From Halomonas cupida (GTDB taxonomy: Bacteria > Pseudomonadota > Gammaproteobacteria > Pseudomonadales > Halomonadaceae): 56,604 bases of DNA. The notes under the pieces are model-generated. The model made no database searches and was not told the DNA's origin. It worked only from the letters and a program-made list of their open reading frames with translations. Both the position numbers and the translations under genes were made by a program. The stretch covers positions 1-56,604 of the forward strand of contig NZ_FRCA01000020.1 of the NCBI RefSeq assembly GCF_900142755.1, given 5' to 3'. Below are positions 49,278-56,604 of the stretch, piece by piece (the first letter of the stretch is position 1; every line of letters starts with the position of its first letter).

Positions 49278-50312
49278 CTAGTTGCGAATTCGTTCCTGCT
49301 CCGTCACCACCCCACAGGTCTCCAGCCGATCGAGGGCCTGACAGGTCAGGTGCCGCCCCAGACGCACAAGCTCACGTGCCCGCTGAAACTCGAATGATCC
49401 GCACACCGACTTGGGTACCTCGATGAGGATATCCGGTGGACAGCCGGCCACCCGATAGCGCGCCAGTGCCGCCTGGGTAATATCGAAGGACGTCAGGATC
49501 ATCGCCAGACGTCCCCACTCTCGCTGCCCCAGGCCGCCCGAGCCTTGTTCATCCAGATCTCGGTCCGCCTCCTTGCCGGCAGAACGCAACCAACGTCGGG
49601 TCAGCATATCGCCGACCCAGGAGAGTTCTTCCGACTCGTCTTTCCCGCGGTCCCCTTCCCCCCTACGACGTTCAGAACAGGTCGACTCGTCATCGGGCAG
49701 CAATTCCTCGAGGGTCACCAGGCTGGAACTGCTGGCGGTGACATTGACCGCCATGACCAGATCGGCATCCGCCGAGACATTGGAAATGATCGGCAAGGGA
49801 TTGAGCAGGCCTCCATCCACCAGCAACCGCGGCCCATCCTCGATCGGCGTAAAGATTCCGGGAATAGCGATGGAGGCACGGATGGCCTTGAGTAACGGGC
49901 CCTTCTGAAACCAGACTTCACGCTGACGGGTCAGGTCCGTGGCAACGGCGGTGAAGGCGATCGGCAGGTCCTCGATATTGACCTCACCGATCATGGCACC
50001 AATCTTGCCCATCAGCTTGCGCCCGTGCATGGCGCCCATCGTGCCGAAGCTGAAATCCAGCAGCCGCAGAACACCGAACGACCCCAGCCCTTCGACCCAC
50101 TCGCGATAGTCATCCAGCTTGCCGGCGGCGTAGATGCCGCCGATCACGGCCCCCATCGAACAGCCGGAGATTGCCGTGATCTCATAGCCTCGGGCCACCA
50201 GCTCCTCTATCACCCCGATGTGGGCATAGCCCCGTGCCCCGCCGCTTCCCAGAGTCAGGGCAATACGCTTGCCGGAAAGACCGGCCGGACAATCAGACTT
50301 CGCAGCGTTCAT
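49278..50312 (-). CDS. Patatin-like phospholipase (RssA-type)
   Basis: The 344-residue protein has the patatin oxyanion loop GSGGARGYAHIG near 22-33, the nucleophile Ser52 in GCSMG and the catalytic Asp166 in DGG, so the dyad is intact. It resembles the cytosolic RssA/NTE family; the substrate is unknown. A charged insertion (about residues 205-225, ERRRGEGDRGKDESEE) interrupts the C-terminal half. It is 46 bp after the downstream end of the hydrolase gene pair on the same strand. Confidence 0.88.
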   Translation of the reverse strand: MNAAKSDCPAGLSGKRIALTLGSGGARGYAHIGVIEELVARGYEITAISGCSMGAVIGGIYAAGKLDDYREWVEGLGSFGVLRLLDFSFGTMGAMHGRKLMGKIGAMIGEVNIEDLPIAFTAVATDLTRQREVWFQKGPLLKAIRASIAIPGIFTPIEDGPRLLVDGGLLNPLPIISNVSADADLVMAVNVTASSSSLVTLEELLPDDESTCSERRRGEGDRGKDESEELSWVGDMLTRRWLRSAGKEADRDLDEQGSGGLGQREWGRLAMILTSFDITQAALARYRVAGCPPDILIEVPKSVCGSFEFQRARELVRLGRHLTCQALDRLETCGVVTEQERIRN

Positions 50313-50358
50313 GGCATCCCTCCACCAGGCAGGTTCCCTTTATCAGAGACCTCTATTT

Positions 50359-51246
50359 CTACTCTAGCTGACCCCATGGCGAGGAGGCCTTGACGATGGT
50401 ACTGGCGACGGTTTCGACACAGTCCGGTGAGACATGCAGATGATGACCGCCGTCCAGAACGTGACGCTCGAGTTGACGGACCGCAGCGCGACTGCGCCGG
50501 GCCCACTCCCGCTCACCGAGAATCCCTTCGCGGCCTTCGATCAACAGCACACGACATTCGATGGCCGCCAACATCGCCACCACCTGCTCCGGGGTCAACC
50601 TCACCGGAGAAGGTCGCTTGAGGCGCGGATCGGTGCGCAGAGCGACACTACCATCGGGTAGTTCACGCAGGTTACGTGCCACGATCTCGTTCACTTCGGC
50701 GGCCCGGACTGGCGTCGCACCTCCCGCCACTCGCGCCGCTACGGCAGCCTCGGCGTCCGCGTAACGCGGCCCGGAAGAGCGCCGCCGACGATGGGCACGC
50801 AGGGATTTCCCCAATTCACGAGGCAGCTCTTCAGCGGGTGTTGTCAGCGCGCCAAGTCCATCAATCAACACCAGCCGCTCGACACGTTCGGGTATCGCTG
50901 CCGCCAGTAGCGAAGCCACCCCCGCCCCCATGGAGTGAGCCAGCAGAGGCGCACGTTCCAGCCCCAGTTCATCCAGCGTATCGAGCACATCATGACAGTA
51001 GTCCCAGAGGGCATAGTCATGGTGCCCCGGCAGAGGTTCGGAAAGGCCATGGCCAGCGAAGTCGATGGCGACGATCTGGATATCCAGCGCCTCGGCCAGG
51101 CACGGGGCCAGACGCGTGAAACTGGCGGCATTATCCAGCCAGCCATGCAGAGCCAGCCACACTGGAGCCTGTGCTCGGCCCCAGACCAGAGCAGCCAGCC
51201 GCCCCTCGGCCAGGCGTTGCGCACGAGGCAATGAACATGCTGCCAT
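50359..51246 (-). CDS. Alpha/beta hydrolase (MhpC-like)
   Basis: The 295-residue protein has the alpha/beta-hydrolase plan: oxyanion segment LHGWLDNAASF near residue 31, nucleophile Ser in AHSMGAG near 101 and a late histidine in GGHHLHV. No lid specificity is recognisable and the substrate is unknown. The start ATG at 51246 overlaps the stop of the next hydrolase gene by one base (TGATG), so the pair is coupled. Confidence 0.85.
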   Translation of the reverse strand: MAACSLPRAQRLAEGRLAALVWGRAQAPVWLALHGWLDNAASFTRLAPCLAEALDIQIVAIDFAGHGLSEPLPGHHDYALWDYCHDVLDTLDELGLERAPLLAHSMGAGVASLLAAAIPERVERLVLIDGLGALTTPAEELPRELGKSLRAHRRRRSSGPRYADAEAAVAARVAGGATPVRAAEVNEIVARNLRELPDGSVALRTDPRLKRPSPVRLTPEQVVAMLAAIECRVLLIEGREGILGEREWARRSRAAVRQLERHVLDGGHHLHVSPDCVETVASTIVKASSPWGQLE

Positions 51247-52055
51247 CAATGCGCTCCCTCGGCCGCCAGCTTGCTGATCATGGCCACCAACGCCTGACGC
51301 GTGGCCTCCGGCTCCTCCATGGGGAACATGTGAGTACCGGGCACCGTGGAAAGGTGAATGCCACGGCGCTTGATCCGCCGACAACGGCTGGGGGTCAAAA
51401 GGTCCGAATCCTCACCGGCAATGACCGCCAGCGGCACACGCACCTCCCTGGGAAGACGATCGAGATGATGAGGAAGGTGCCGGAATATCTCGACCTCGAT
51501 CTCCGGGTCGTAGCTGAGCACAACCTGACCATTGTCCAGCACTGTGGAACCGCCTTCGATATAGTCATCCAACGCCTCGGCGGTAAAGCGCCGGAACAGG
51601 CCCTTGCGTTGCAGTTGGGCGCGCATGGCTTCACGGCTTTCCCAACGTGTCCTGCGCCGTTTCGTCTTGCCCGCCGGGGTCACTCGATCCACCATGCCCA
51701 TCAGCTTGCTCGCGCGCAGCACCAGCGCGTCCAGCCCCAGCATCAAGGGAGGGTCGAGCATGATCACTGAATGGAAGCAGTGCGGCATCTCTCGTGCCGC
51801 CATCGCCGTGAGCACTCCCCCCATGGAGTGGCCAACGCCCACCACAGGACCCGGCAAGGCCTGGATATCCTTGAGCAGCTCATCGCGCAGCGCCAACCAG
51901 TTATGACCAACCGGGAAGTCGGGATGATGGCCAAGGCGATCCACCGGCAGCACATTGAACTGGTCACCAAGCGGCTCCAGCAGGCTGCGGTAACTGCGCC
52001 CGGGAAAGCCATTGGCATGGGCAAACAACAGAGTCGGCAGAGAAGTTTTTGTCAT
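51246..52055 (-). CDS. Alpha/beta hydrolase
   Basis: The 269-residue protein starts MTKTSLPTLLFAHANGFPG, with the oxyanion segment AHANGFPGRSY, nucleophile Ser in GHSMGG near residue 77, an Asp in AGEDSDLLT and a late His in PGTHMFPME. It is the upstream partner of the following hydrolase. The start codon lies 13 bp from a 165-bp inverted-repeat element, and the only AGG-type ribosome site (in CTAGGTT) spans the element edge. The promoter therefore must be inside or beyond the element. Confidence 0.83.
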   Translation of the reverse strand: MTKTSLPTLLFAHANGFPGRSYRSLLEPLGDQFNVLPVDRLGHHPDFPVGHNWLALRDELLKDIQALPGPVVGVGHSMGGVLTAMAAREMPHCFHSVIMLDPPLMLGLDALVLRASKLMGMVDRVTPAGKTKRRRTRWESREAMRAQLQRKGLFRRFTAEALDDYIEGGSTVLDNGQVVLSYDPEIEVEIFRHLPHHLDRLPREVRVPLAVIAGEDSDLLTPSRCRRIKRRGIHLSTVPGTHMFPMEEPEATRQALVAMISKLAAEGAH

Positions 52056-52067
52056 GGGTATCAGAAC

Positions 52068-52232
52068 CTAGTGTGGTGTTTCACATGTTCATCGTGTTTC
52101 AGAGCCATCAGGCGCCGTTGGGGCACGACGCGTACCGCAGTCCATATCGACTATATGGACCAGGGACGCAACACCGCCAGCGGCTCGGTATGGCGCGCTG
52201 AAATCATGCCAACTTGTGAGACACCACACTAG
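52068..52232. mobile_element. MITE-like inverted-repeat element with TA flanks
   Basis: CTAGTGTGGTGTTTCACA (52068-52085) is inverted at 52215-52232 with one mismatch. If the ends are GTGTGGTG...CACCACAC, each is flanked by TA, the target duplication of IS630/Tc1-mariner transposons. The inside (about 129 bp) codes for nothing and carries a hairpin GTCCATAT-CGACT-ATATGGAC. It is therefore a candidate non-autonomous element. No transposase is present in the window. Confidence 0.7.
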
Positions 52233-52353
52233 TTATCAAAACCCCGCTGATCACATATCGCCGCGGGTTATCCTTGTGCGGCCTCAGGCTCGCGATAGCA
52301 GGCTAACCGCATTAACATGTAGCGCCAAGTATTCCGGGAACCCTCCCCGGCAA

Positions 52354-52528
52354 CTATTAACCCGGCATGCTTTCATGTTGGGTTAATGGCGGCACACGGA
52401 CGTGCCGCCGTCGGCCATCAGGCCGACGCGAGACCGCACCCCACCAGCAGATCCGCGCATCTGCGCCTGTGTGGTGCGGACGACAATCAAATCGGTCAGG
52501 ATGAGCTATTTGATTGCCATGTTAATAG
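52354..52528. repeat. Multi-hairpin dispersed element, copy 2
   Basis: This 175-bp element closely matches the copy at 34422-34595 and has the same CTATTAAC / GTTAATAG ends and the same order of stem-loops. The second hairpin is extended to an 8-bp stem GGCGGCAC / GTGCCGCC. A few substitutions and a one-base indel separate the copies. Confidence 0.9.
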
Positions 52529-52558
52529 TCATCCCATTATCCCGCTCTGGAGTCAGCC

Positions 52559-52657
52559 TTGAGTCACAAGCCGCCCCGCGATACCCGTCTGCGTAACCGC
52601 CTGTTCTTCGCCACTGTGGTGGCCGCTGTAGCCATCGGACTCTGGCTGGTTCGCTAG
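52559..52657 (+). CDS. Possible 32-residue membrane protein
   Basis: A TTG-started ORF (residues begin MSHKPPRDTRLRNRLFF) has a basic N-terminus and a single hydrophobic stretch ending WLVR. GGAG lies eight bases before the TTG. The positive-inside layout is that of a single-pass membrane peptide. There is no homology evidence, so it may be chance. Confidence 0.35.
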   Translation: MSHKPPRDTRLRNRLFFATVVAAVAIGLWLVR

Positions 52658-52833
52658 GACGAATCACCCGTAGGCTGTGCGGCGAGCACCACCGCTGACG
52701 ATGGCCCGCACTGGCGATGGCCCACACTGGCCATGGCCAGCACTGAAATTGGATAGAGGATGCACTCAATAAGTCATACATAGTACTATTGTGTCATCCA
52801 CAGCACGTTCTGCTGCAACCAGCGCGGCGGTAT

Positions 52834-53793
52834 ATGGGAGTTATCGGCATCGAACTCAGTATCCTTCATTCTACCCTCGAAGTGAGCCTGCCGGTGTTCG
52901 CCATGGTCTTCCTCGGCGCTCTGCTCAAACGCCTCGGCTGGATCGACCAGACCTTCGTCAACACCGCCTCGAGCCTGGTGTTCAAGGCCACCATGCCAAC
53001 ACTGCTGTTCCTGAGTATTCTGCAATCCGAGCCCGGCTCGGCGCTGAACCTGGGGCTGGTGCTCTGGTATCTCACCATCTCGGCGGCCCTGTTCGGCCTG
53101 ATCTGGCTCTGGGCCCTGTGGCGCTGCCCTCGGCAGGAGCGCGGCGTCTATGTTCAGGGGGCCTTTCGCGGCAACTGCGGCATTGTCGGCCTGGCACTGG
53201 CAGCCAACATGTACGGCGATCTCGGACTATCGCTTGGCGGGATCATGGCGGGGGGTATCATCATCGTGAATCTGGTGCTGTCGGCCATCGTACTGTCGGT
53301 CTACAGCCCGGTGGTCAGTTCACGACCGCTGGATATCGTCCGCGATGTCGTCACCAACCCCCTGATCATCGGTATCGTCTCCGCCCTGCCGCTCGCCTGG
53401 CTCGACATCCAATTGCCTGGTTGGTTACTGACTTCCGGTAATTACTTCGCTTCGCTATCACTCCCTCTGGCCTTGATCTGCATCGGTGGCAGCCTGAATC
53501 TGACAGCGGCACGGGAAAGCAGCGCTCTGGCACTGAGCGCCAGCCTGTGGAAGGTCATCGTCATGCCGGTTACCGGTGTGGCGGCTGCCATTGCTCTAGG
53601 CTACCGCGGCGCCGAACTCGGCATTCTGATGCTGTTTCTGGCCAGCCCCACCGCTGCGGTGGCCTATGTCATGGCACGTGGTGCCGGCGGCAATGAGCGT
53701 CTCGCCGCCAGCATCATCATGCTCAGCACTCTGATCAGCCTGTTGACCATCAGCGCCGGAGTACTGGTGCTGAAGTCACTGGCCCTGATCTAG
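52834..53793 (+). CDS. AEC-family (auxin efflux carrier-like) transporter
   Basis: The 319-residue inner-membrane protein has about ten hydrophobic segments and the AEC pattern: LPVFAMVFLGALLKRLGWI near residue 20, VYVQGAFRGNCGIVGLALA near 105, and a second half beginning near 175. Bacterial members export or import organic acids such as malate or malonate; the substrate is not predictable. The start at 52834 is preferred over a TTG at 52789, though the ribosome site is weak. Confidence 0.85.
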   Translation: MGVIGIELSILHSTLEVSLPVFAMVFLGALLKRLGWIDQTFVNTASSLVFKATMPTLLFLSILQSEPGSALNLGLVLWYLTISAALFGLIWLWALWRCPRQERGVYVQGAFRGNCGIVGLALAANMYGDLGLSLGGIMAGGIIIVNLVLSAIVLSVYSPVVSSRPLDIVRDVVTNPLIIGIVSALPLAWLDIQLPGWLLTSGNYFASLSLPLALICIGGSLNLTAARESSALALSASLWKVIVMPVTGVAAAIALGYRGAELGILMLFLASPTAAVAYVMARGAGGNERLAASIIMLSTLISLLTISAGVLVLKSLALI

Positions 53794-53807
53794 TCCAGGT
53801 CTGGCTG

Positions 53808-54866
53808 TCAGCGCTGCTCCAGCCCCTCCAGCAGCGCTTCATGGAACACTTCCGGCTGCTGGATATGTGGAGAATGTCCAAGCTCCGGGAATTCCACCAG
53901 GGTGGCGTCCGGGATGCGCTCGGCCGTCTGCTCACCGAGAACATCATAATGTCCCAGCGTTGCCTGGACCTCCGGTGAGGCCTGCGCCTTGCCGATGGCG
54001 GTATTGTCCTGCTCTCCAATCAGCAACAGCGTCGGAACCTGAAGCTCACCAAACTCATGCACGATGGGCTGTGTGAATACCATGTCCGAGGTCAGCGCCT
54101 GATTCCAGGCCACAATGTCACCCCCCTCTCCCGCATACATACCTGCCAGCATATCGACCCAGCGATCATATTCCGGCTGCCAATCGCCCACATAATAGGT
54201 GGACTGCTGGTAACGGCGAATGCCTTCCGCTGTCTTCTGCTGCTCGGCCGCATACGACTCATCAATGCTCTGCCAGGGAACGCCCTTCTGCTTCCAGTCC
54301 TCGAGCCCGATGGGGTTGACCAGCACCAGTTGGTCGGTCTGCTCCGGGTACATCAATGCATAGCGGCCAGCGAGCATGCCCCCCATCGAGTGCCCCATGA
54401 TCGTTGCGCTGTCGATATCGAGCTGCTCCAGCAGTGCATGGGTATTGGCGGCCAGCTGGTGAAAACTGAACTGATACTGCATCGGCTTTGATGACTTGCA
54501 GAAGCCGACCTGGTCCGGAGCCACGACACGATAACCGGCTTCGGACAGTCGTGTGATGGACTCTTCCCAGGTAGCGGCACAGAAGTTCTTGCCATGCAGC
54601 AGCACAATGGTGTGCCCATTGGGTTCCTCAGGGGCCACATCCAGATAGGCCATCTGCAGATCCTGTCCCTGAGAGGTGAACGAGAAGCGCTGTACCGGCC
54701 ACGGATACTCGAATCCCTCCAGCTCGGCCCCATAGGCTGGGCGGTCAGCCTCCGCGGATTCCGCCATGGCGTCGACAGTCACCAACGAGGCTCCTGCAAG
54801 CACCGCGCCAAGGGCTGAGCTCTTGACGAGACTTCGGTATGCGCTTCGAGAAGCAGACGGCAGCAT
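53808..54866 (-). CDS. Exported alpha/beta hydrolase
   Basis: The 352-residue precursor has a signal peptide (SSALGAVLAGASLVTVDAMA, cleavage near residue 35) and an alpha/beta-hydrolase domain. Visible are LLHGKNFCAATWEESI (oxyanion), Ser in MGHSMGGMLAG, Asp in IGEQDNTAIG and His in ELGHSPHIQ. The export signal suggests action in the periplasm or outside; the substrate is unknown. AAGGAG seven bases before the ATG fixes the start. It is convergent with the AEC transporter. Confidence 0.87.
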   Translation of the reverse strand: MLPSASRSAYRSLVKSSALGAVLAGASLVTVDAMAESAEADRPAYGAELEGFEYPWPVQRFSFTSQGQDLQMAYLDVAPEEPNGHTIVLLHGKNFCAATWEESITRLSEAGYRVVAPDQVGFCKSSKPMQYQFSFHQLAANTHALLEQLDIDSATIMGHSMGGMLAGRYALMYPEQTDQLVLVNPIGLEDWKQKGVPWQSIDESYAAEQQKTAEGIRRYQQSTYYVGDWQPEYDRWVDMLAGMYAGEGGDIVAWNQALTSDMVFTQPIVHEFGELQVPTLLLIGEQDNTAIGKAQASPEVQATLGHYDVLGEQTAERIPDATLVEFPELGHSPHIQQPEVFHEALLEGLEQR

Positions 54867-55011
54867 GAATAGCTCCTTGTTCAGTTTTCCGTTACATGGA
54901 TTGACCGTAATCAGCAGGCCTTGATGAATCCTACCCAATTAATCAGTCATTACTTATTTAACATCCTGGTTGTTGCAATCTCCATACATGAAACGTCCAC
55001 CATCATGAGCG

Positions 55012-56100
55012 TCACACTGCGCCTCGAGTATTCACATAAAGGGCGTAGAGCGAGTGGCTGGCGGCCATATAGAGCCGGTTTCCCTGGGGGCCGCCGAACG
55101 CCAGATTGGCGCAGCGCTCAGGCAGGCGGATAAAGCCAATCGGTTTACCGTCGGGATTGAAGACCATCACCCCATCCAGATCTTCCGGCTTGCCCTTCAA
55201 TGTGAAGATATTGCGGCCATCCACCTGTTCGGGTTCGTCGCGAAGTGCCCCATTGCTGCCATAGCCACACCAGAGATTGCCATCACGATCGACCTTGAAG
55301 CCGTCCAGGCCAGCAAAGTCAGCAGCATCAATCAGCTTGACCTTGTTGGACAGTGAGCCATCGGCAGCGACATCGTAGCTCCAGATACTGCGGTGGGGAG
55401 TGCCCTTCCACTCGACGACATACAGCTTGCTCTCATCCGGTGAGAAAGCCAGACCGTTGGGGTTGACGAGATCAGTGATGGCGGCAGTCAAGCTCCCATC
55501 AGGATCGATACGATACACATTGGTGGTTTCCTGCTCCGGCTCGGCCTGCTCGCCTTCATAATTTCCATTGATGCCGAACACCGGATCGGTAAACCAGACA
55601 CTACCATCCGACTTGACCACTACATCGTTGGGAGCATTGAGCTTCCGGTCCTGATATTGATCGGCCAGGACGGTCTGGCTTCCGTCCTTTTCAGTACGCA
55701 CCACACGTCGTGTCACTGAATGCTCGCAAGTGATCAGCCGACCTTCACTGTCGAAGACATTACCATTCGAGAAGTTGACGGATTCGCGGAAGACACTGAA
55801 CGAGTCATCTGCTTCGTCATACTTCATGATGCGGTTGTTGGGAATATCAGAGAGAAGCAGCGCCCCTTCCTGTCGAGAATAGGCAGGCCCTTCTGCCCAA
55901 CGCATTCCCGACCCCAACTGTTCAATTGTCGCCGAAAAGATACGGTATTCAGCAAAGTCTGGATCCAGTATCAGAACGTCAGGATCCGGATAGCGCTGAT
56001 TGGGAGAGAAGGGAAATGACTGCCCGAAGGCCCTGGAAACCGCCGCCATTGTCATGCCTGCGGCGCCGTAGGACAGTACTGCTCGGCGTGTTATTTTCAT
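55012..56100 (-). CDS. Tat-exported SMP-30/gluconolactonase-family protein
   Basis: The 362-residue precursor starts MKITRRAVLSYGAAG, a twin-arginine signal, followed by a six-bladed beta-propeller with GMRWAEGPAYS, LNAPNDVVVKSDGSVWFTDP and NPNGLAFSPDESKLYVVEW, the metal-site and repeat motifs of gluconolactonases. It probably hydrolyses a sugar lactone in the periplasm. It lies downstream of an aldehyde dehydrogenase gene, but a terminator separates them. AAGGTGG upstream supports the ATG at 56100. Confidence 0.88.
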   Translation of the reverse strand: MKITRRAVLSYGAAGMTMAAVSRAFGQSFPFSPNQRYPDPDVLILDPDFAEYRIFSATIEQLGSGMRWAEGPAYSRQEGALLLSDIPNNRIMKYDEADDSFSVFRESVNFSNGNVFDSEGRLITCEHSVTRRVVRTEKDGSQTVLADQYQDRKLNAPNDVVVKSDGSVWFTDPVFGINGNYEGEQAEPEQETTNVYRIDPDGSLTAAITDLVNPNGLAFSPDESKLYVVEWKGTPHRSIWSYDVAADGSLSNKVKLIDAADFAGLDGFKVDRDGNLWCGYGSNGALRDEPEQVDGRNIFTLKGKPEDLDGVMVFNPDGKPIGFIRLPERCANLAFGGPQGNRLYMAASHSLYALYVNTRGAV

Positions 56101-56144
56101 TGTGACCACCTTGACCATTGCCGGGAACGAAGTAGCCCGGGAAA

Positions 56145-56170
56145 GAAAAAGCCCGGGAGATTCCCGGGCT
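56145..56170 (-). terminator. Terminator of the aldehyde dehydrogenase gene
   Basis: On the minus strand AGCCCGGGA and TCCCGGGCT form a 9-bp stem with a three-base loop, followed by TTTTTCTTTC. It ends the dehydrogenase transcript just before the lactonase gene. Confidence 0.85.
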
Positions 56171-56182
56171 GAGACTGACTCA

Positions 56183-56604
56183 TCAAGCTTTCCGCTTGCC
56201 ATCCACCAGTCGGCTGATTTCCAGAGGATTCCCGCGGTGCAGGGCCTCGGGCAGCAGCGCATCGGGCAGGTTCTGGTAGCACACCGGGCGCAGGAAGCGC
56301 TGGATGGCAGCCGTGCCCACCGAGGTGGTACGGGCATCCGAGGTCGCCGGATACGGGCCACCGTGGACCATGGCGTCGCAGACTTCCACGCCGGTGGGCC
56401 AGCCGTTGGCCATCACTCGTCCGGCACGGCGCTCGAGGATCGGCAGCAGCTCACGGGCCACCTCGATATCGTCGTCATCCATCTGCAGGGTCGCGGTCAG
56501 CTGACCTTCGAGGTGCTCAGCGACACCCTTGACCTCATCGAGGTCGGCACACTTCACCACCAGCGACGTCGAGCCGAAGACTTCGGCCTGCAGCGCCTCC
56601 TCGG
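56183..56604 (-). CDS. Aldehyde dehydrogenase, 2,5-dioxovalerate (ketoglutarate semialdehyde) type, C-terminal part
   Basis: The last 140 or so residues of an aldehyde dehydrogenase run into the right edge. The segment EVFGSTSLVVK is the conserved region after the catalytic cysteine domain, and NGWPTGVEVCDAMVHGGPYPATSDARTTSVGTAAIQRFLRPVCYQ-type features (about residues 50-95 of the visible part) match the ketoglutarate semialdehyde dehydrogenase subfamily. That enzyme ends the oxidative pathways of pentoses and sugar acids, consistent with the lactonase next door. The 5' end is outside the window. Confidence 0.88.
   Translation of the reverse strand, partial: EEALQAEVFGSTSLVVKCADLDEVKGVAEHLEGQLTATLQMDDDDIEVARELLPILERRAGRVMANGWPTGVEVCDAMVHGGPYPATSDARTTSVGTAAIQRFLRPVCYQNLPDALLPEALHRGNPLEISRLVDGKRKA

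Larger units (their letters stand above)
52056..52833. other. Repeat-rich 778-bp region upstream of two divergent genes
   Basis: In order it holds the TA-flanked inverted-repeat element (52068-52232), 121 bp of plain sequence, the second multi-hairpin element (52354-52528), a possible 32-residue ORF (52559-52657), and an imperfect 15-16-bp triplication GATGGCCCGCACTGG-type (52700-52745). No other gene is supported. Confidence 0.7.

Noticed and set aside
56304..56504. A plus-strand frame opposite the aldehyde dehydrogenase end.
   Set aside because: Shadow of the conserved dehydrogenase frame, which continues to the window edge.

Overview
The window looks like a chromosomal segment of a Halomonas-like gammaproteobacterium. 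This is inferred from the high GC content, the gene orders (miaB-ybeZ-ybeY-ybeX-lnt, aroC-prmB-smrB, trpE/trpGDC, prpBC-acnD-prpF-prpD), a class I polyhydroxyalkanoate (PHA) synthase with its phasin, and families of hairpin-forming intergenic repeats. No search was run, so the genus is an inference. Most genes are housekeeping or core metabolic; the unusual material lies between genes.

Layout. 1-130: a stable-RNA-type promoter firing out of the left edge. 269-8764 (minus): a propionate/2-methylcitrate operon, regulator-prpB-prpC-acnD-prpF-prpD, with three copies of a GntR/FCD-type operator and a sigma70 promoter upstream. 9060-12818: pabB, cysH, cysB and trxA (folate precursor and sulfate reduction). 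12937-20091: an AI-2E family permease, a periplasmic SIMPL protein, serS and a 1034-residue YdiJ-type flavin/Fe-S dehydrogenase. 20281-21329 (minus): a small metal-type cluster of three exported or membrane proteins, one of only 57 residues. 21582-25815 (minus): trpE and trpGDC, each preceded by a short Trp-rich leader peptide and a hairpin. 26063-30323: gph, ndh, mscS, a GIY-YIG protein and rpe. 30561-34428: the sulfate ABC importer. 34805-42803: a lipoprotein, tpm, an SH3-domain protein, then miaB-ybeZ-ybeY-ybeX-lnt. 43135-46340 (minus): the PHA granule cluster. 46438-51246: aroC, prmB, smrB, a patatin-like protein and an alpha/beta hydrolase. 51246-56604: further hydrolases, an AEC transporter, a Tat-exported SMP-30 lactonase-like protein and the end of an aldehyde dehydrogenase.

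How genes work together. The prp operon turns propionyl-CoA into succinate and pyruvate through AcnD/PrpF and also carries PrpD. CysH, CysB, the thioredoxin and the CysPTWA importer form one sulfate-assimilation set. AroC makes chorismate, which TrpE/TrpG and PabB draw on. PhaC, the phasin and a DUF6489-like protein serve PHA granules.

Most notable signals: a classical trp attenuator in front of trpGDC and a second Trp leader in front of trpE; a 174/175-bp multi-hairpin element in two copies, one of which supplies the stop codon of cysA; a 165-bp TA-flanked inverted-repeat (MITE-like) element immediately upstream of a hydrolase start codon; 51-bp tandem hairpin units in the prpB-prpC gap with stem changes that keep pairing; 17-bp-period direct repeats on both sides of the phasin gene; and a fourfold tandem duplication of the last 20 bp of the DUF411 gene.
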